Shown here piece by piece: positions 54,534 through 63,994 of a DNA stretch of 64,000 nucleotides. The notes beneath the pieces were generated by a model, which saw nothing but the letters and a program-made list of their open reading frames with translations, made no database searches and was not told the DNA's origin. How positions within the stretch are numbered: the first letter of the stretch is position 1; the number at the start of each line of letters is the position of its first letter. Origin of the DNA: JBHFEI01 sp041928815 (GTDB taxonomy: Bacteria > Pseudomonadota > Alphaproteobacteria > Rhizobiales > Rhizobiaceae); contig NZ_JBHFEI010000004.1 of assembly GCF_041928815.1 (NCBI RefSeq), positions 62,001-126,000 on the forward strand, read 5' to 3'. The position numbers were made by a program, and so were the translations under genes.

Positions 54534-55574
54534 CTAGAAACGGGTGATGACGCCGATGCCGGTCTCGCGCGACGCATCCATGCCGACCAGCGCCGGGACG
54601 GCCTCCTCGAGGCTCATCGTCCGGCCGATCAGCAGCTGCGGCTTCAGCGCGCCGCTTGCGATCATCGTGAGCATCGCGCCGTAGCGCCAGGCCTGCATGC
54701 CATGGGTGCCGTAGATCTCCAGTTCGCGGCCGATCACCTCGGCCATCGGGATCTGTGGCGTCGCCTGGTCGCCGAGCATCAGCCCGGCCTGGACGTGGCG
54801 GCCGCGCCGGCGCAGGTTGCGGATCGAGTTGAAGCAGGTGACCGGCGAGCCGAGCGCGTCGATCGACAGATGCGCGCCGCCGCCGGTGATCTCGCGCACC
54901 GCGCCGGCGATGTCGTCCGTTTCCGTTGCATTGATCGCCGCCACCGCGCCGGCCTTGACGGCGAGCGCGAGCTTGTCCTTCGAAATGTCGATCGCGACCG
55001 GCTGCGCCCCCATCGCCGCGGCGATCATGATCGCCGAGAGGCCGACGCCGCCGGCGCCGTGCACCGCCACCCATTCGCCGCCGCGCACCCGCCCCTGGTC
55101 GACGATGGCGCGGAAGGCGGTGGCGAAGCGGCAGCCGAGGCTCGCCGCCGTCGCGTCGTCGATCGCGTCCGGCAGGCGGACGAGATTGTGGTCGGCATGG
55201 TCGATGGCGACATGGGTCGCGAACGAGCCCCAATGGGTGAAGCCCGGCTGGAACTGTTCCTCGCAGACCTGCTGGTTGCCGGAGCGGCATTCGGCGCAGC
55301 GCGCGCAGCCGGAGACGAAGGGCACCGTCACCCGCTCGCCGACGCGCACCGTCCTCACCTCGCGTCCGGTCGCGGCGACGATCCCGGCAAGCTCGTGGCC
55401 GGGGACATGCGGCAGGCGGATGTCCGGATCATGGCCCATCCAGCCGTGCCAGTCGCTGCGGCAAAGCCCGCTCGCCGTCACCTCGATGACGACCCCGCCG
55501 GCGGCAGGCTCGGGATCGGGCAGGCTACGGATCTCCGGTGTCTTGCCGAAGGCGTCGTAGTACATGGCTTTCAT
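54534..55574 (-). CDS. Zinc-dependent alcohol dehydrogenase (MDR family)
   Basis: 346 residues. Catalytic-zinc ligands in GLCRSDWHGWMGH and the PGHE box; structural zinc in C-x2-C-x2-C-x7-C (CARCAECRSGNQQVC). NAD-binding Rossmann GAGGVGLSAIMIA and ISKDKLALA (Asp acidic end favours NAD). Substrate unknown; its sequence is nearest generic alcohol/sorbitol-type dehydrogenases. Single gene, adjacent to an RTX gene on the same strand but 52 bases apart. Confidence 0.92.
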   Translation of the reverse strand: MKAMYYDAFGKTPEIRSLPDPEPAAGGVVIEVTASGLCRSDWHGWMGHDPDIRLPHVPGHELAGIVAATGREVRTVRVGERVTVPFVSGCARCAECRSGNQQVCEEQFQPGFTHWGSFATHVAIDHADHNLVRLPDAIDDATAASLGCRFATAFRAIVDQGRVRGGEWVAVHGAGGVGLSAIMIAAAMGAQPVAIDISKDKLALAVKAGAVAAINATETDDIAGAVREITGGGAHLSIDALGSPVTCFNSIRNLRRRGRHVQAGLMLGDQATPQIPMAEVIGRELEIYGTHGMQAWRYGAMLTMIASGALKPQLLIGRTMSLEEAVPALVGMDASRETGIGVITRF

Positions 55575-55626
55575 GGCACGTCCCGTCGCAGTTGCCTCTG
55601 ATCTGCCCACGCGCCAGGGCGGCACT

Positions 55627-57609
55627 TCAAAGCAGGAAGTCGTTCTTCACCATTGTTACAGGCAGATCGAGGTGAATGGAAAGATCTGCCTGGCGATCGC
55701 CGTTGACGTCGGCAAGAATCGTGGTGTCTGCCTCCGTCATGGTAAATCGCAATTCGCCCGGCTTGCCGCTGAACGCCTTCCACCCGATGAATGCAAATGC
55801 CTGGTTGCCTGCCTTGAGCGTATCGGCATCGATCGAAGAGAGAACGATCCTGTCGCGGTCGGCGCGCTGAAAATCGTCGATCCTGTCTTTGTCGGAAACT
55901 GCCGGCCCTGAATCGGACGCCGAGCGGAACACGAAGAGATCGCGCCCACGGCCTCCCCACATCTGGTCCGCGCCGTCGCCGCCGATCAGAATGTCGTTTC
56001 CCTGTCGGCCGTAAAGAACGTCGGCGCCATCGCCACCTACGAGACGGTTGTCGCCCGCGCCACCCACCATCCTGTTGCTAAGGCCGTTGCCTGTCCCATC
56101 GAGGTTTGCCGCGGAGGCAAGAATCAGGTTCTCGACATCACCGGTGACGAAGGGGCCTGTCGGCGACAGGCTGAAACTGACGGTGCTCCGCACTGTATCG
56201 TTTCCGTCTCCGCTGTCGGAAACTTCGTCGACCCTGTCACCGTCGCTGTCGATGATGTAGGTATCGTCGCCAAGTCCGCCGATGAGAAGGTCGTTGCCGA
56301 TCCTTCCGTCGAGAATGTCATTGCCGCCATAACCTCGAAGGATGTCGTGAGATCCCGTTCCCGCATGGCGCGCCGAAGCATCGCGCGGATCGGGAATGTT
56401 CGGATGTCCATTCTTGTCGAGTGCGATCTTTTCATTGGGAAATTCGAGGAACTCCACGCCCTTCATGCCAAGGCCCAATCCACTGGCGACACCCGTGGCG
56501 GGATCGATGAAATGAATGAAGGTTTCTTCGCCAATGATGGAAAACACATACATCGAGCGGTCTTCACTCAGTGTCACAACGTCCTGACCACTTCCGCCAT
56601 CGAAATGGACATCATAGACATGCCCGAACGGTACGTCGCTCGAAAAGGTGAAGAACTGGAAGGCGTCGTCCCCATCATCGCCGCTGACCCGCGCGGATGG
56701 CACCTTCGTCCCGTCCGGGAGTGCCGCATAGGCCGGCGACGAGGCACCTGACATGTAGGAAAACCTATCATTGCCGTTTCCGCCGGAGGCCGCGGTTATG
56801 GAACGGAAAACGCCGATGAAATCGTCGCCATTCCCGCCATAGACCTCGTCGCCCAGACCGGCGCCGAGGATTTCGTCATTGTCATCGCCGCCATCGATGT
56901 AGTCCTTGCCGTCACCGGCGAAAAGAGCGTCTTGTCCTCCTCCTCCAAAAAGGATGTTCCCGGAAGCACCACCGGTGATGGTGTCGTTCCCGTTCTCGGC
57001 GTCGATATAATTGAGGACGGCCGCCGCTCCGGAGAAACGGTCGTCGAACTGGCTGCCCTGGAAGATCTGGAAGCCGCGAAAGCGGTCGTTTCCTGTCTGG
57101 GAATACGCGCGACCATTGTCGATCGTCACGCTGACGGCGGAAGAGTTCGTGATGAACGACAGGACATTCGTATATTCGCTTTCCCGATAGCCCTTGTGCG
57201 GACCGCGAGCGCCGTCTCCGGCAAGACGGTCGTCCCCATCACCGCCCAGGATGACGTCATTTCCTTCCATTCCGAAAATGGTGTCGTCGCCCGGCCCGCC
57301 CTCAATCTCGTCGTCGTAGCCACTGCTCCGGCCGCCACGCGCCTTTATGGAATCAAGGGCAAGGGCTCGGTCGGCGTCGCCGAGAATGATGTCCGCACCC
57401 GGTGTGCCGATGACGCGGTCATTGCCGGCGCCGGCAAAGACACGCGCCGCCAATTGGTCGTTGCCGGGAACGATCGTATAGAGATTGACGAGATCGTTGC
57501 CGGCTCGTGTGATGAAATCGGCGGTGTTCCCTGCGCTGAAGTCCGACTGGCGAAAAACGACGTCGTCGTCGGAACGTCCAAAGAAGAAGCGCTTTGCATT
57601 TTCTGGCAT
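55627..57609 (-). CDS. RTX exoprotein, large, with serralysin-type tail
   Basis: 660 residues. N-terminal FFFGRSDDDVVFRQSDF leads into beta-roll blocks interspersed with a non-repetitive insert (~340-430). RTX arrays recur (GNDRVIG, GDDRLAGD, GNDILIGGDGADQMWGG). The last ~100 residues share DRIDDF, DRDRIVLSSIDAD, GNQAFAFIG, FSGKPGELRF and DVNGDRQAD with the RTX proteins at 72 and 33598. Start at 57609 (MPENAK). Secreted; function unknown. Divergent from the aminotransferase gene. Confidence 0.88.
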   Translation of the reverse strand: MPENAKRFFFGRSDDDVVFRQSDFSAGNTADFITRAGNDLVNLYTIVPGNDQLAARVFAGAGNDRVIGTPGADIILGDADRALALDSIKARGGRSSGYDDEIEGGPGDDTIFGMEGNDVILGGDGDDRLAGDGARGPHKGYRESEYTNVLSFITNSSAVSVTIDNGRAYSQTGNDRFRGFQIFQGSQFDDRFSGAAAVLNYIDAENGNDTITGGASGNILFGGGGQDALFAGDGKDYIDGGDDNDEILGAGLGDEVYGGNGDDFIGVFRSITAASGGNGNDRFSYMSGASSPAYAALPDGTKVPSARVSGDDGDDAFQFFTFSSDVPFGHVYDVHFDGGSGQDVVTLSEDRSMYVFSIIGEETFIHFIDPATGVASGLGLGMKGVEFLEFPNEKIALDKNGHPNIPDPRDASARHAGTGSHDILRGYGGNDILDGRIGNDLLIGGLGDDTYIIDSDGDRVDEVSDSGDGNDTVRSTVSFSLSPTGPFVTGDVENLILASAANLDGTGNGLSNRMVGGAGDNRLVGGDGADVLYGRQGNDILIGGDGADQMWGGRGRDLFVFRSASDSGPAVSDKDRIDDFQRADRDRIVLSSIDADTLKAGNQAFAFIGWKAFSGKPGELRFTMTEADTTILADVNGDRQADLSIHLDLPVTMVKNDFLL

Positions 57610-57760
57610 GGTCTCACTCTTTCGCCATCGGCTTGCGATTCGCAGCGTTGCCTGAAGTCGTGGCAAGGCGCAACGCAAGGACGCCATCGTTGCGCAACAC
57701 GTTGTCGTGCGGAATGTCACGGGTTAAGAAAATTGACCGCAGAAGAGGAGGGAGAGCGCC

Positions 57761-58642
57761 ATGCCCGTCAACACCGCCGCCGCGACGCGGACCTGGACCT
57801 TTGTCGACGGAGACTGGCTCGAGGGCAATCCGCCGATCCTCGGGCCGAGGAGCCATGCCTTCTGGCTCGGCTCCTCCGTCTTCGACGGCGCGCGCTGGTT
57901 CGACGGCATTGCGCCGGACCTCGATCTTCATTGCCGCCGCGTCAATGCGTCCGCCCGCGCCCTCGGCCTGGCGCCGACGATGGAGGAGGGCGCGATCGAG
58001 GCGCTGACCTGGGAGGGTGTTGCGAAATTCGACGGACGGACGGCGCTCTACATCCGGCCGATGTACTGGGCCGAGCACGGGCTTGCCGGCGTGGTGCCCG
58101 CCGATCCGGCGTCGACGCGCTTCTCGCTCTGCCTGTTCGAGGCGCCGATGGGCGGCGGCCATGGCGGATCGTCGCTGACCGTGTCGCCCTTCCGCCGGCC
58201 GACGAACGAATGCATGCCGACCGATGCCAAGGCGGGCTGCCTCTATCCGAACAATGCCCGCATCATGATGGAGGCCCGCGCGCGCGGCTTCGACAATGCG
58301 CTGGTGCGCGACATGCTCGGCCATGTCGCGGAGACGGGCTCCTCCAACGTCTTCATGGTCAGGGACGGCGTCGTCTTCACGCCCGCCGCCAACCGCACCT
58401 TCCTCGCCGGCATCACCCGCGCCCGCGTCATCGGCCTCCTCAGGGACGCCGGCTTCGAGGTCGTCGAACAGGCGCTGACGCTCGCCGATTTTGAGACGGC
58501 CGACGAGATCTTCACCTCCGGCAACTATTCGAAGGTGGTGCCCGTCACCCGCCTCGAGGCGCGCGACCTGCAGCCGGGCCCCGTGACGGCCAAGGCGCGC
58601 GACCTCTACATGGACTGGGCCCGCTCCGGCGGCGACGCCTGA
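57761..58642 (+). CDS. Class IV PLP aminotransferase (branched-chain type)
   Basis: 293 residues with the fold type IV layout: SHAFWLGSSVFDGARWF, RPMYWAE, catalytic Lys in PTDAKAGCLYPNNARIM, ETGSSNVFMV and EIFTSGNYSKVVPV. It should transfer amino groups between branched-chain amino acids and 2-oxoglutarate, or act as a D-amino-acid-type enzyme; the ASGNY/TGTAK consensus of IlvE is altered, so specificity is open. AGGAGGGAGAGCGCC precedes the ATG. A GTTGCGCAAC palindrome (57689-57698) lies upstream. Confidence 0.9.
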   Translation: MPVNTAAATRTWTFVDGDWLEGNPPILGPRSHAFWLGSSVFDGARWFDGIAPDLDLHCRRVNASARALGLAPTMEEGAIEALTWEGVAKFDGRTALYIRPMYWAEHGLAGVVPADPASTRFSLCLFEAPMGGGHGGSSLTVSPFRRPTNECMPTDAKAGCLYPNNARIMMEARARGFDNALVRDMLGHVAETGSSNVFMVRDGVVFTPAANRTFLAGITRARVIGLLRDAGFEVVEQALTLADFETADEIFTSGNYSKVVPVTRLEARDLQPGPVTAKARDLYMDWARSGGDA

Positions 58643-58718
58643 CGGGACAGGCGCAAGAACAAATCTGCAAAGCGGATCGGCGGCTCTGGAATGCGTCGAG
58701 ACGCGTCGGGCCCGGGTC

Positions 58719-59222
58719 TCAGGCGACCGACGGCCGGGCGCGCCCGCGATGCAGGCTCCAGGCCTGGTAACAGATCCCCGTCAGGAAGATCAGCGCCAAG
58801 AGTGCCGTCGCCGTCTGCACCGGCGGCGAGTCCGGTCCGTTGCCGATCGGGTTTGAGGGCGGCAGGCGCGACAGCGTCTCGTTGATCCCCGGGATCAGCA
58901 GCAGGAAGAAGGTGAAGGACATCGCCAGCGGCCTCAGGTAGTAGGAGGCGCGGCCGACGATGGGGAGCCTCTCGGCGACGAGCACGAAGCCCGAGACGAG
59001 AAGCGTGAGGATGCCGATCGCATGGCCGGCATTAAAGCCGCCGGTGGAGGACAGGCCGAAGGATGTGATCGAGGAAAGCGCCAGCGTCGCCAGATAGGCC
59101 TTGCCGGCGCGGGTGAACGGCGGGATCGCCCCGTGCCGGACGAGACAGGCAAGCCCGATGGCGACGGGCGCGATGCTGATAACGGTATGGATGATGCCGA
59201 GCATGGACAAGGGATTGGCCAT
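58719..59222 (-). CDS. Small multi-pass membrane protein
   Basis: 167 residues with about five hydrophobic segments (8-28, 42-62, 66-84, 96-115, 135-155). Opens MLGIIHTVISIAPVAIGLACLV, common to uncharacterised cytochrome-b561/DUF2306-like proteins; no heme His pair can be asserted. Family not identified. Confidence 0.75.
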   Translation of the reverse strand: MANPLSMLGIIHTVISIAPVAIGLACLVRHGAIPPFTRAGKAYLATLALSSITSFGLSSTGGFNAGHAIGILTLLVSGFVLVAERLPIVGRASYYLRPLAMSFTFFLLLIPGINETLSRLPPSNPIGNGPDSPPVQTATALLALIFLTGICYQAWSLHRGRARPSVA

Positions 59223-59459
59223 GGAAGTCCCCCTGGTGGCGGCGGGCCCGTCCCTCCGGGCAGAGGCCCTGCGCGCGATGACGTGAAACGGTTGAGCGTC
59301 TGGTCAGGCATCCGGCGCGCCCCGCGCCGGACAGGAAATGCTGGCGACTGCGTGATGCATGCGGCATGGAGGAAGAACGGACGAAGTGAAGCAGATCGGC
59401 GGGGCCGCGTCCAGTCCGGCGATCCTTGGACATGGGCGCAGGGAAGGATCGGACGCGAC

Positions 59460-59846
59460 ATGGATGCGCAGACGCTTGCGGCACGCTATCGTGCCTATAT
59501 CGATTGCCTGAACCGGCGCGACTGGGACGGGCTTGCCGCCCATGTCGATCCGGCGGTCAGCCGCAACGGCGAGACGCTTGGGCTAAACGGCTATCGGGCC
59601 ATGCTGGAAGCGGATGTCAGGGCGATCCCGGACCTCAGCTTCGAGATCGCGCTTCTCGTCGCTGAGCCGCCGATGGTCGCGAGCCGGCTCGCCTTCGACT
59701 GCAGGCCGCAAGGCCTGTTCCTCGGCCTTCCGGTCGACGGGAGGCGTGTCCGCTTCTACGAGAACGTCTTCTATGCCTTCCGCGACGGCAGGATCGCCGA
59801 GGTCTGGTCGGTGATCGACCGGGCGGCGATCGAGGCGCAGCTTTGA
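59460..59846 (+). CDS. SnoaL-like (NTF2-fold) ester-cyclase-like protein
   Basis: 128 residues. LAARYRAYIDCLNRRDWDGLAAHVDPAV and the C-terminal RVRFYENVFYAFRDGRIAEVWSVID match SnoaL/NTF2-like small barrels. Substrate unknown. The ATG at 59460 has GGATCGGACGCGAC before it, a weak site; longer readings are less convincing. Confidence 0.8.
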   Translation: MDAQTLAARYRAYIDCLNRRDWDGLAAHVDPAVSRNGETLGLNGYRAMLEADVRAIPDLSFEIALLVAEPPMVASRLAFDCRPQGLFLGLPVDGRRVRFYENVFYAFRDGRIAEVWSVIDRAAIEAQL

Positions 59847-59956
59847 GCGCCTGCCGGGGGGCACTCGGCCGGCTCGATCGGGCGATGTTGTCATGCCCGG
59901 TCTTGTCGACAACGGCCCGGTCTTTCGGCCTGCCAGTTAAACCCGCCGCGGCCCGG

Positions 59957-60298
59957 TCAGGGAGAGGGGGCTGCGGCCTCGCCGGAGGCGGGCAGCTCCT
60001 CGGCCGGGATCTCGCTGCCGACCTCGGCCGCCTTCGTCTGCTTGTCGTAGACGCAGATATGGCTGACGGTGCCGCTCGCGCCCTTCGGCGTGCCGCTGAC
60101 CAGCGCCAGCCCGTAATGCTCTGAGCCGGTCGGATCGACGACCGCGGTCGGATCGTAGAGCTGGTCGCCGACCGCGGCGATACAGGCCTTCGAGACGTCG
60201 GCGCGAAACGCCGCCCAGGCATCGTCGGAGGAGGCGCGCGCCGGGGCGAGCGGCACGGCGGCGAGGAGCGGCACGAAAAGCGCGAGGGAATGTCTCAT
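59957..60298 (-). CDS. Small exported protein
   Basis: 113 residues: signal peptide to ~ARAS (residue 23), then a mature domain with two Cys (SKACIAAVGDQ, SHICVYDK) likely forming a disulfide and an Ala/Pro-rich end. Periplasmic location inferred; no family recognised. Confidence 0.75.
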   Translation of the reverse strand: MRHSLALFVPLLAAVPLAPARASSDDAWAAFRADVSKACIAAVGDQLYDPTAVVDPTGSEHYGLALVSGTPKGASGTVSHICVYDKQTKAAEVGSEIPAEELPASGEAAAPSP

Positions 60299-60406
60299 GG
60301 ATCTCTCCTTTCATCTGTCGGACACGCCCCTGACATAGGCCGGCGGCGTGGCGGGACCATGCCGCGGGCCATGATCGGAACGGCAAAATTATGCCCGCGT
60401 TACCGG

Positions 60407-60434
60407 TTGCCTCGGGACTGTCCGGTGCCTATGT
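60407..60434 (+). promoter_or_regulatory. Promoter of the superoxide dismutase gene
   Basis: TTGCCT (60407-60412), 16 bp, CTATGT (60429-60434), matching the same rhizobial form as the two tRNA promoters, 52 bases before the ATG. Confidence 0.6.
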
Positions 60435-60486
60435 TCCGACGCACCGGATTTCATTGACGAATTCAACGGCCAAGAGGAGACCCGCC

Positions 60487-61086
60487 ATGGCGTTCGAACT
60501 TCCGAATCTTCCCTATGATTACGACGCGCTCGCGCCCTACATGTCGCGCGAGACCCTGGAATATCACCACGACAAGCATCACCTCGCCTATGTGACCAAC
60601 GGCAACAAGCTGGCCGAGGATGCCGGACTTGCCGACCTGTCGCTGGAGGAGATCGTCAAGAAGTCCTACGGCACCAACCAGCCGCTGTTCAACAATGCCG
60701 GCCAGCACTACAACCACCTGCATTTCTGGAAGTGGATGAAGAAGGGCGGCGGCGGCAAGAGCCTGCCGGGCAAGCTCGAGACGGCGGTCGCCTCCGATCT
60801 CGGCGGCTACGACAAGTTCCGTGCCGACTTCATCGCCGCCGGCACCACGCAGTTCGGGTCCGGCTGGGCCTGGCTCGCCGTCAAGAACGGCAAGCTGGAG
60901 ATCTCCAAGACGCCGAACGGCGAGAGCCCGCTCGTCCACGGCGCCACCCCGATCCTCGGCGTCGACGTCTGGGAGCATTCCTACTACATCGACTACCGCA
61001 ATGCCCGGCCGAAGTACCTGGAAGCCTTCGTCGACAACCTGATCAACTGGGACTACGTGCTCGAGCTTTACGAAGCCGCCGCCTGA
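60487..61086 (+). CDS. sodB: Superoxide dismutase [Fe/Mn]
   Basis: 199 residues. Converts superoxide to H2O2 and O2 in the cytoplasm. Metal ligands are His in YHHDKHHLAYV, His in QHYNHLHFWKWM, and Asp/His in DVWEHSYYIDYRN. FGSGWAWL and the ending fit iron/cambialistic enzymes of alphaproteobacteria; Fe versus Mn cannot be fixed. GAGGAGACCCGCC precedes the ATG. Has its own promoter and a strong terminator. Confidence 0.97.
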   Translation: MAFELPNLPYDYDALAPYMSRETLEYHHDKHHLAYVTNGNKLAEDAGLADLSLEEIVKKSYGTNQPLFNNAGQHYNHLHFWKWMKKGGGGKSLPGKLETAVASDLGGYDKFRADFIAAGTTQFGSGWAWLAVKNGKLEISKTPNGESPLVHGATPILGVDVWEHSYYIDYRNARPKYLEAFVDNLINWDYVLELYEAAA

Positions 61087-61111
61087 CCGGCCGCGCGCTA
61101 AGGATAAAAGG

Positions 61112-61144
61112 ACGCCCCGGCACCCGCGCCGGGGCGTTTTTTTT
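61112..61144 (+). terminator. Intrinsic terminator of sodB
   Basis: ACGCCCCGGC (61112-61121) pairs with GCCGGGGCGT (61128-61137) and is followed by eight T, 26 bases after the stop codon. Confidence 0.93.
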
Positions 61145-61253
61145 GAGCCCGCGCGACGTCAAGAAAAAGTGACTTTCTTCAGCGTATCGGCATGCAATCA
61201 TGGAAAGCGCCCCGGCCGGGCTGACGGCGGGGGGACAGTCAAAGGAGATGGAA

Positions 61254-61697
61254 ATGAAAGCCAGGATGCTGGTCGTCGCCGCGATGTCCGCGGTGCTTGC
61301 CGCAGGCGCGGTCACGGCCGCCGATTCGCCGCAGGTCACACGTCAGGCCGACATGAAGCGCATCGGCGGCGCGATGGGCGCCCTTGCCGGCATGGCCAAG
61401 GGCGAGAAGCCCTATGACGCGGCCGTCGTCACCCAGTCGCTGACGACGATCAGCGAGATGTCGAAGGTGTTTCCGACCCTCTTCCCCGAAGGCAGCGAGA
61501 CCGGCGACGAGACCGAGGCGAGCCCGGCGATCTGGCAGAACATGGCGGATTTCAAGGCCAAGGCGGAAAAGCTCGGCGCCGACGCCGATGCGCTTCTCGC
61601 CAATCCCCCGGCCGACCAGGCAGCGCTCGGCGCGGCCGTGGGCACGCTCGGCCCGAATTGCGGCGGCTGTCACAAGGTCTATCGCGTCGACAAGTGA
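61254..61697 (+). CDS. Cytochrome c prime
   Basis: 147 residues: a signal peptide to TAADS, a four-helix bundle and a C-terminal CGGCH heme site, the usual position in this class. These periplasmic proteins bind NO, O2 or CO and are linked to NO tolerance. AAAGGAG precedes the ATG at 61254 by 6 bases. Followed by a diheme cytochrome c, with 224 bases between. Confidence 0.94.
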   Translation: MKARMLVVAAMSAVLAAGAVTAADSPQVTRQADMKRIGGAMGALAGMAKGEKPYDAAVVTQSLTTISEMSKVFPTLFPEGSETGDETEASPAIWQNMADFKAKAEKLGADADALLANPPADQAALGAAVGTLGPNCGGCHKVYRVDK

Positions 61698-61921
61698 CGC
61701 GATAGGCCGGCAATCTGCCGTTTTCTGCCTCCTTTTCGCCGGCCGGGATCCGTCCCCGCCGCCGCGATGTCTCGGAGGGAACGCAACGGCTGTGGCCGGC
61801 CGCCGCCGTCATCCAATGCCTCCGCCGCGGGGGACGGCCCCCGGCATGGCACGGAGTCGTGCCGGGGCCGGTCGGCCCACCGCCGCGCGAGGCGACGGGT
61901 TTCAGAGAAAGGGACGATCTC

Positions 61922-62839
61922 ATGGGCAGGCTCTTGCGGCGGATCGGCGCCGGTATCGTCGCTCTCGGCCTCCTGGGCGGCGGCGCCTTCTGGTTCCTGA
62001 CGCGGCCGGATCCCTGGCCGGCGGCGCACTGGGAAGGCCTGCCGGCGCCCGATCTCGCCCGGGGCGAGCAGCTGTTCTGGGCCGGCGGCTGCGTCAGTTG
62101 CCATGCGGCGCCGGGCGCGGAGGGCGATGCCAAGCTGACGCTTGCCGGCGGCCTGGCGCTGAAGAGCCCCTTCGGCACCTTCCATGTGCCCAACATCTCT
62201 CCCGATCCTGACGCCGGGATCGGCGCCTGGACGCTGGCGCAGTTTGGCGATGCGATGACGCGCGGCGTCGGCGCGCAGGGCGAGCATCTCTATCCGTCCT
62301 TTCCCTACGGTTCCTATGCGCGGATGACCGCAGGCGACGCCAACGATCTCTGGGGCTACCTGAAGACGCTGCCGGCGAGCGACCATGTCGCGGCCCCACA
62401 CGACCTGCCGTTCCCCTTCAACATCCGCCTCGCGCTCGGCGGCTGGAAGCTGCTCTTCCTCACCGACGCGCCGCGCACCGCGGTCGACACCTCCGATCCC
62501 GAGATCGCGCGCGGGCAATATCTCGTCGAGGGGCCGGGCCATTGCGGTGAGTGCCACACGCCGCGCAATGCGCTCGGCGGCTTCGAGCCGGACCGCTGGC
62601 TTGCCGGCGCCGCCAACCCGGAGGGCGAGGGGCGTATTCCGAACATCACCCCCGGCTCGAAAAGCATCGGCGGCTGGAGCGCATCGGACATCGCCACCTA
62701 TCTGGAGACCGGCTTCACCCCGGATTTCGATTCCGCTGGCGGCTCGATGGTCGACGTCCAGCAGAACATCGCCCGCCTGCCGGCCTCCGACCGCGCGGCG
62801 ATCGCCGCCTATCTGAAGGCCGTGCCGGCGCGGGAGTGA
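61922..62839 (+). CDS. Membrane-anchored diheme cytochrome c
   Basis: 305 residues. An N-terminal anchor (RIGAGIVALGLLGGGAFWFL) is followed by two cytochrome c domains with CVSCH (~residue 57) and CGECH (~205), and Met ligands likely in later loops. Resembles diheme cytochromes next to cytochrome c' genes and sulfur/alcohol oxidation systems; the redox partner is unknown. Confidence 0.93.
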   Translation: MGRLLRRIGAGIVALGLLGGGAFWFLTRPDPWPAAHWEGLPAPDLARGEQLFWAGGCVSCHAAPGAEGDAKLTLAGGLALKSPFGTFHVPNISPDPDAGIGAWTLAQFGDAMTRGVGAQGEHLYPSFPYGSYARMTAGDANDLWGYLKTLPASDHVAAPHDLPFPFNIRLALGGWKLLFLTDAPRTAVDTSDPEIARGQYLVEGPGHCGECHTPRNALGGFEPDRWLAGAANPEGEGRIPNITPGSKSIGGWSASDIATYLETGFTPDFDSAGGSMVDVQQNIARLPASDRAAIAAYLKAVPARE

Positions 62840-62913
62840 GGCGCCGGGCCTTGTACATGTCCGGTGATCGGGGGATCACGGGAGCTGGTCTGATGTCTTG
62901 TTTTCGCCGCCTT

Positions 62914-62946
62914 GTCCGACGCCGAAGCGACCCCGCTCCGGCTGGA
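62914..62946 (+). repeat. Short GC palindrome P2
   Basis: GTCCGACGCCGAAGCGACC then CCGCTCCGGCTGGAC; 30 of about 34 positions agree with P1. It directly precedes RIME copy D. Confidence 0.6.
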
Positions 62947-62952
62947 CATGCC

Positions 62953-63060
62953 GTAAAGCGTGTCTCGCAGAGGTGTGCAGCGGTTTTGCGAAAAGACACG
63001 TGTAAAAAACAAAGACCTAAAGCGTATGAGCGAAGCTGAAAGATCGCGACACGGTTCAGT
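62953..63060 (+). repeat. RIME-type repeat, copy D
   Basis: Carries GTAAAGCGTGTCTCG, GTGCAGCGGTTTTGCG, ACACGTGTAAAAAAC, AAGACCTAAAGCG and GATCGCGACACGGTT. Its right end contains the TGA stop codon (63056-63058) of the RTX gene on the other strand. Confidence 0.8.
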
Positions 63061-63934
63061 AAAACAGAACGTCGTTGATGCCGAGTGATTTGACGCCGTC
63101 CAGGATGGCGATCTCGACGCCGTGAAAGAGCAGCGCGCCGGTTGCTTTCTCCAGCTTGATCTGCGCAAACGCCTCCTTGTCCTTGTGGAAATCGCTGACC
63201 GAGCCGGTTTCGCCGCGTCCGTCTTCCCCGCGCCCCTCATGCGTCCAGGAATAGAGGGAAATGCTTCCCTCCCAGATGCTCTGGTCGATCAGGATCTTGT
63301 CGGCACCACGACGAAAATCGGTGACGACGATGTCCTTCGATTTGAAGGGCGACGCCGTGAAGACAAAATAATCCTTGCCGAGTCCGCCCGTCAGCTCTCC
63401 CCTGCCGACGAGAATGTCGCTGCCTGCCCCGCCTTTCAGTTCGTTGTGGCTGCCCCCGGCGAGGATCAGATCGTTGCCGGCGCCGCCGTCGATATGGTTG
63501 TTGATGCCGGCCGTGAAGTCGAAGACCTCGTTTGCCTTGGTTCCCTTGACATGGGATTCCATCTGCAGCGCCGATTTATAGGTATAGTAGACCTGTTCCA
63601 CATGCTTCAGCGTGATGTTCTTCGCCAGCACCGCCGCGTTGAAGACGACTTTCGCATCGCCGCTTTCCTGAATGTCGACAACGACCGTGTCGAAACCCGT
63701 GCCGCCGTCGATCACGGATCCTGTGGAAAAGGATTGCTTCGGATCCTTGAGATGGATCGCGAAATCAAGGATCGTGTCGTCGCCGGCCCCCGCCAGGATT
63801 TTCTCGGCGGTTTTGCTGAAGATGAAATCCCCGGAATTCGCAAGGATCCGGTCGTCTCCGGCAAGGCCGTAGATCACGTCGGACTCGGACGTCCCGTCGA
63901 GAACATCGGCGCGGTTCGATCCTCGGATCTTCAT
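63056..63934 (-). CDS. RTX exoprotein, divergent type
   Basis: 292 residues. Opens IRGSNRADVLDGTSESDVIYGLAGDDRI; a central beta-roll (GGAGNDLILAGGSHNELKGGAGSDILVGR) and a distinct ~110-residue tail (DYFVFTASPF, DFRRGADKILID, FHGVEIAILDGVKSLGINDVLFY) unlike the serralysin-type tail. AAAGGATG precedes the ATG. No signal peptide. Secreted by type I is likely. The stop codon lies within RIME copy D. Confidence 0.88.
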   Translation of the reverse strand: MKIRGSNRADVLDGTSESDVIYGLAGDDRILANSGDFIFSKTAEKILAGAGDDTILDFAIHLKDPKQSFSTGSVIDGGTGFDTVVVDIQESGDAKVVFNAAVLAKNITLKHVEQVYYTYKSALQMESHVKGTKANEVFDFTAGINNHIDGGAGNDLILAGGSHNELKGGAGSDILVGRGELTGGLGKDYFVFTASPFKSKDIVVTDFRRGADKILIDQSIWEGSISLYSWTHEGRGEDGRGETGSVSDFHKDKEAFAQIKLEKATGALLFHGVEIAILDGVKSLGINDVLFY

Positions 63935-63970
63935 GAAACATCCTTTCCGGAATTCTCTTGCCCGTCGCTA

Positions 63971-63994
63971 CGTATTTTAAAAACGTCTTTTAAA
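63971..63994 (-). promoter_or_regulatory. Direct repeat upstream of the last RTX gene
   Basis: CGTATTTTAAA (63971-63981) and CGTCTTTTAAA (63984-63994), start-to-start 13 bp, in an AT-rich patch ~40 bases before the ATG. Confidence 0.4.
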
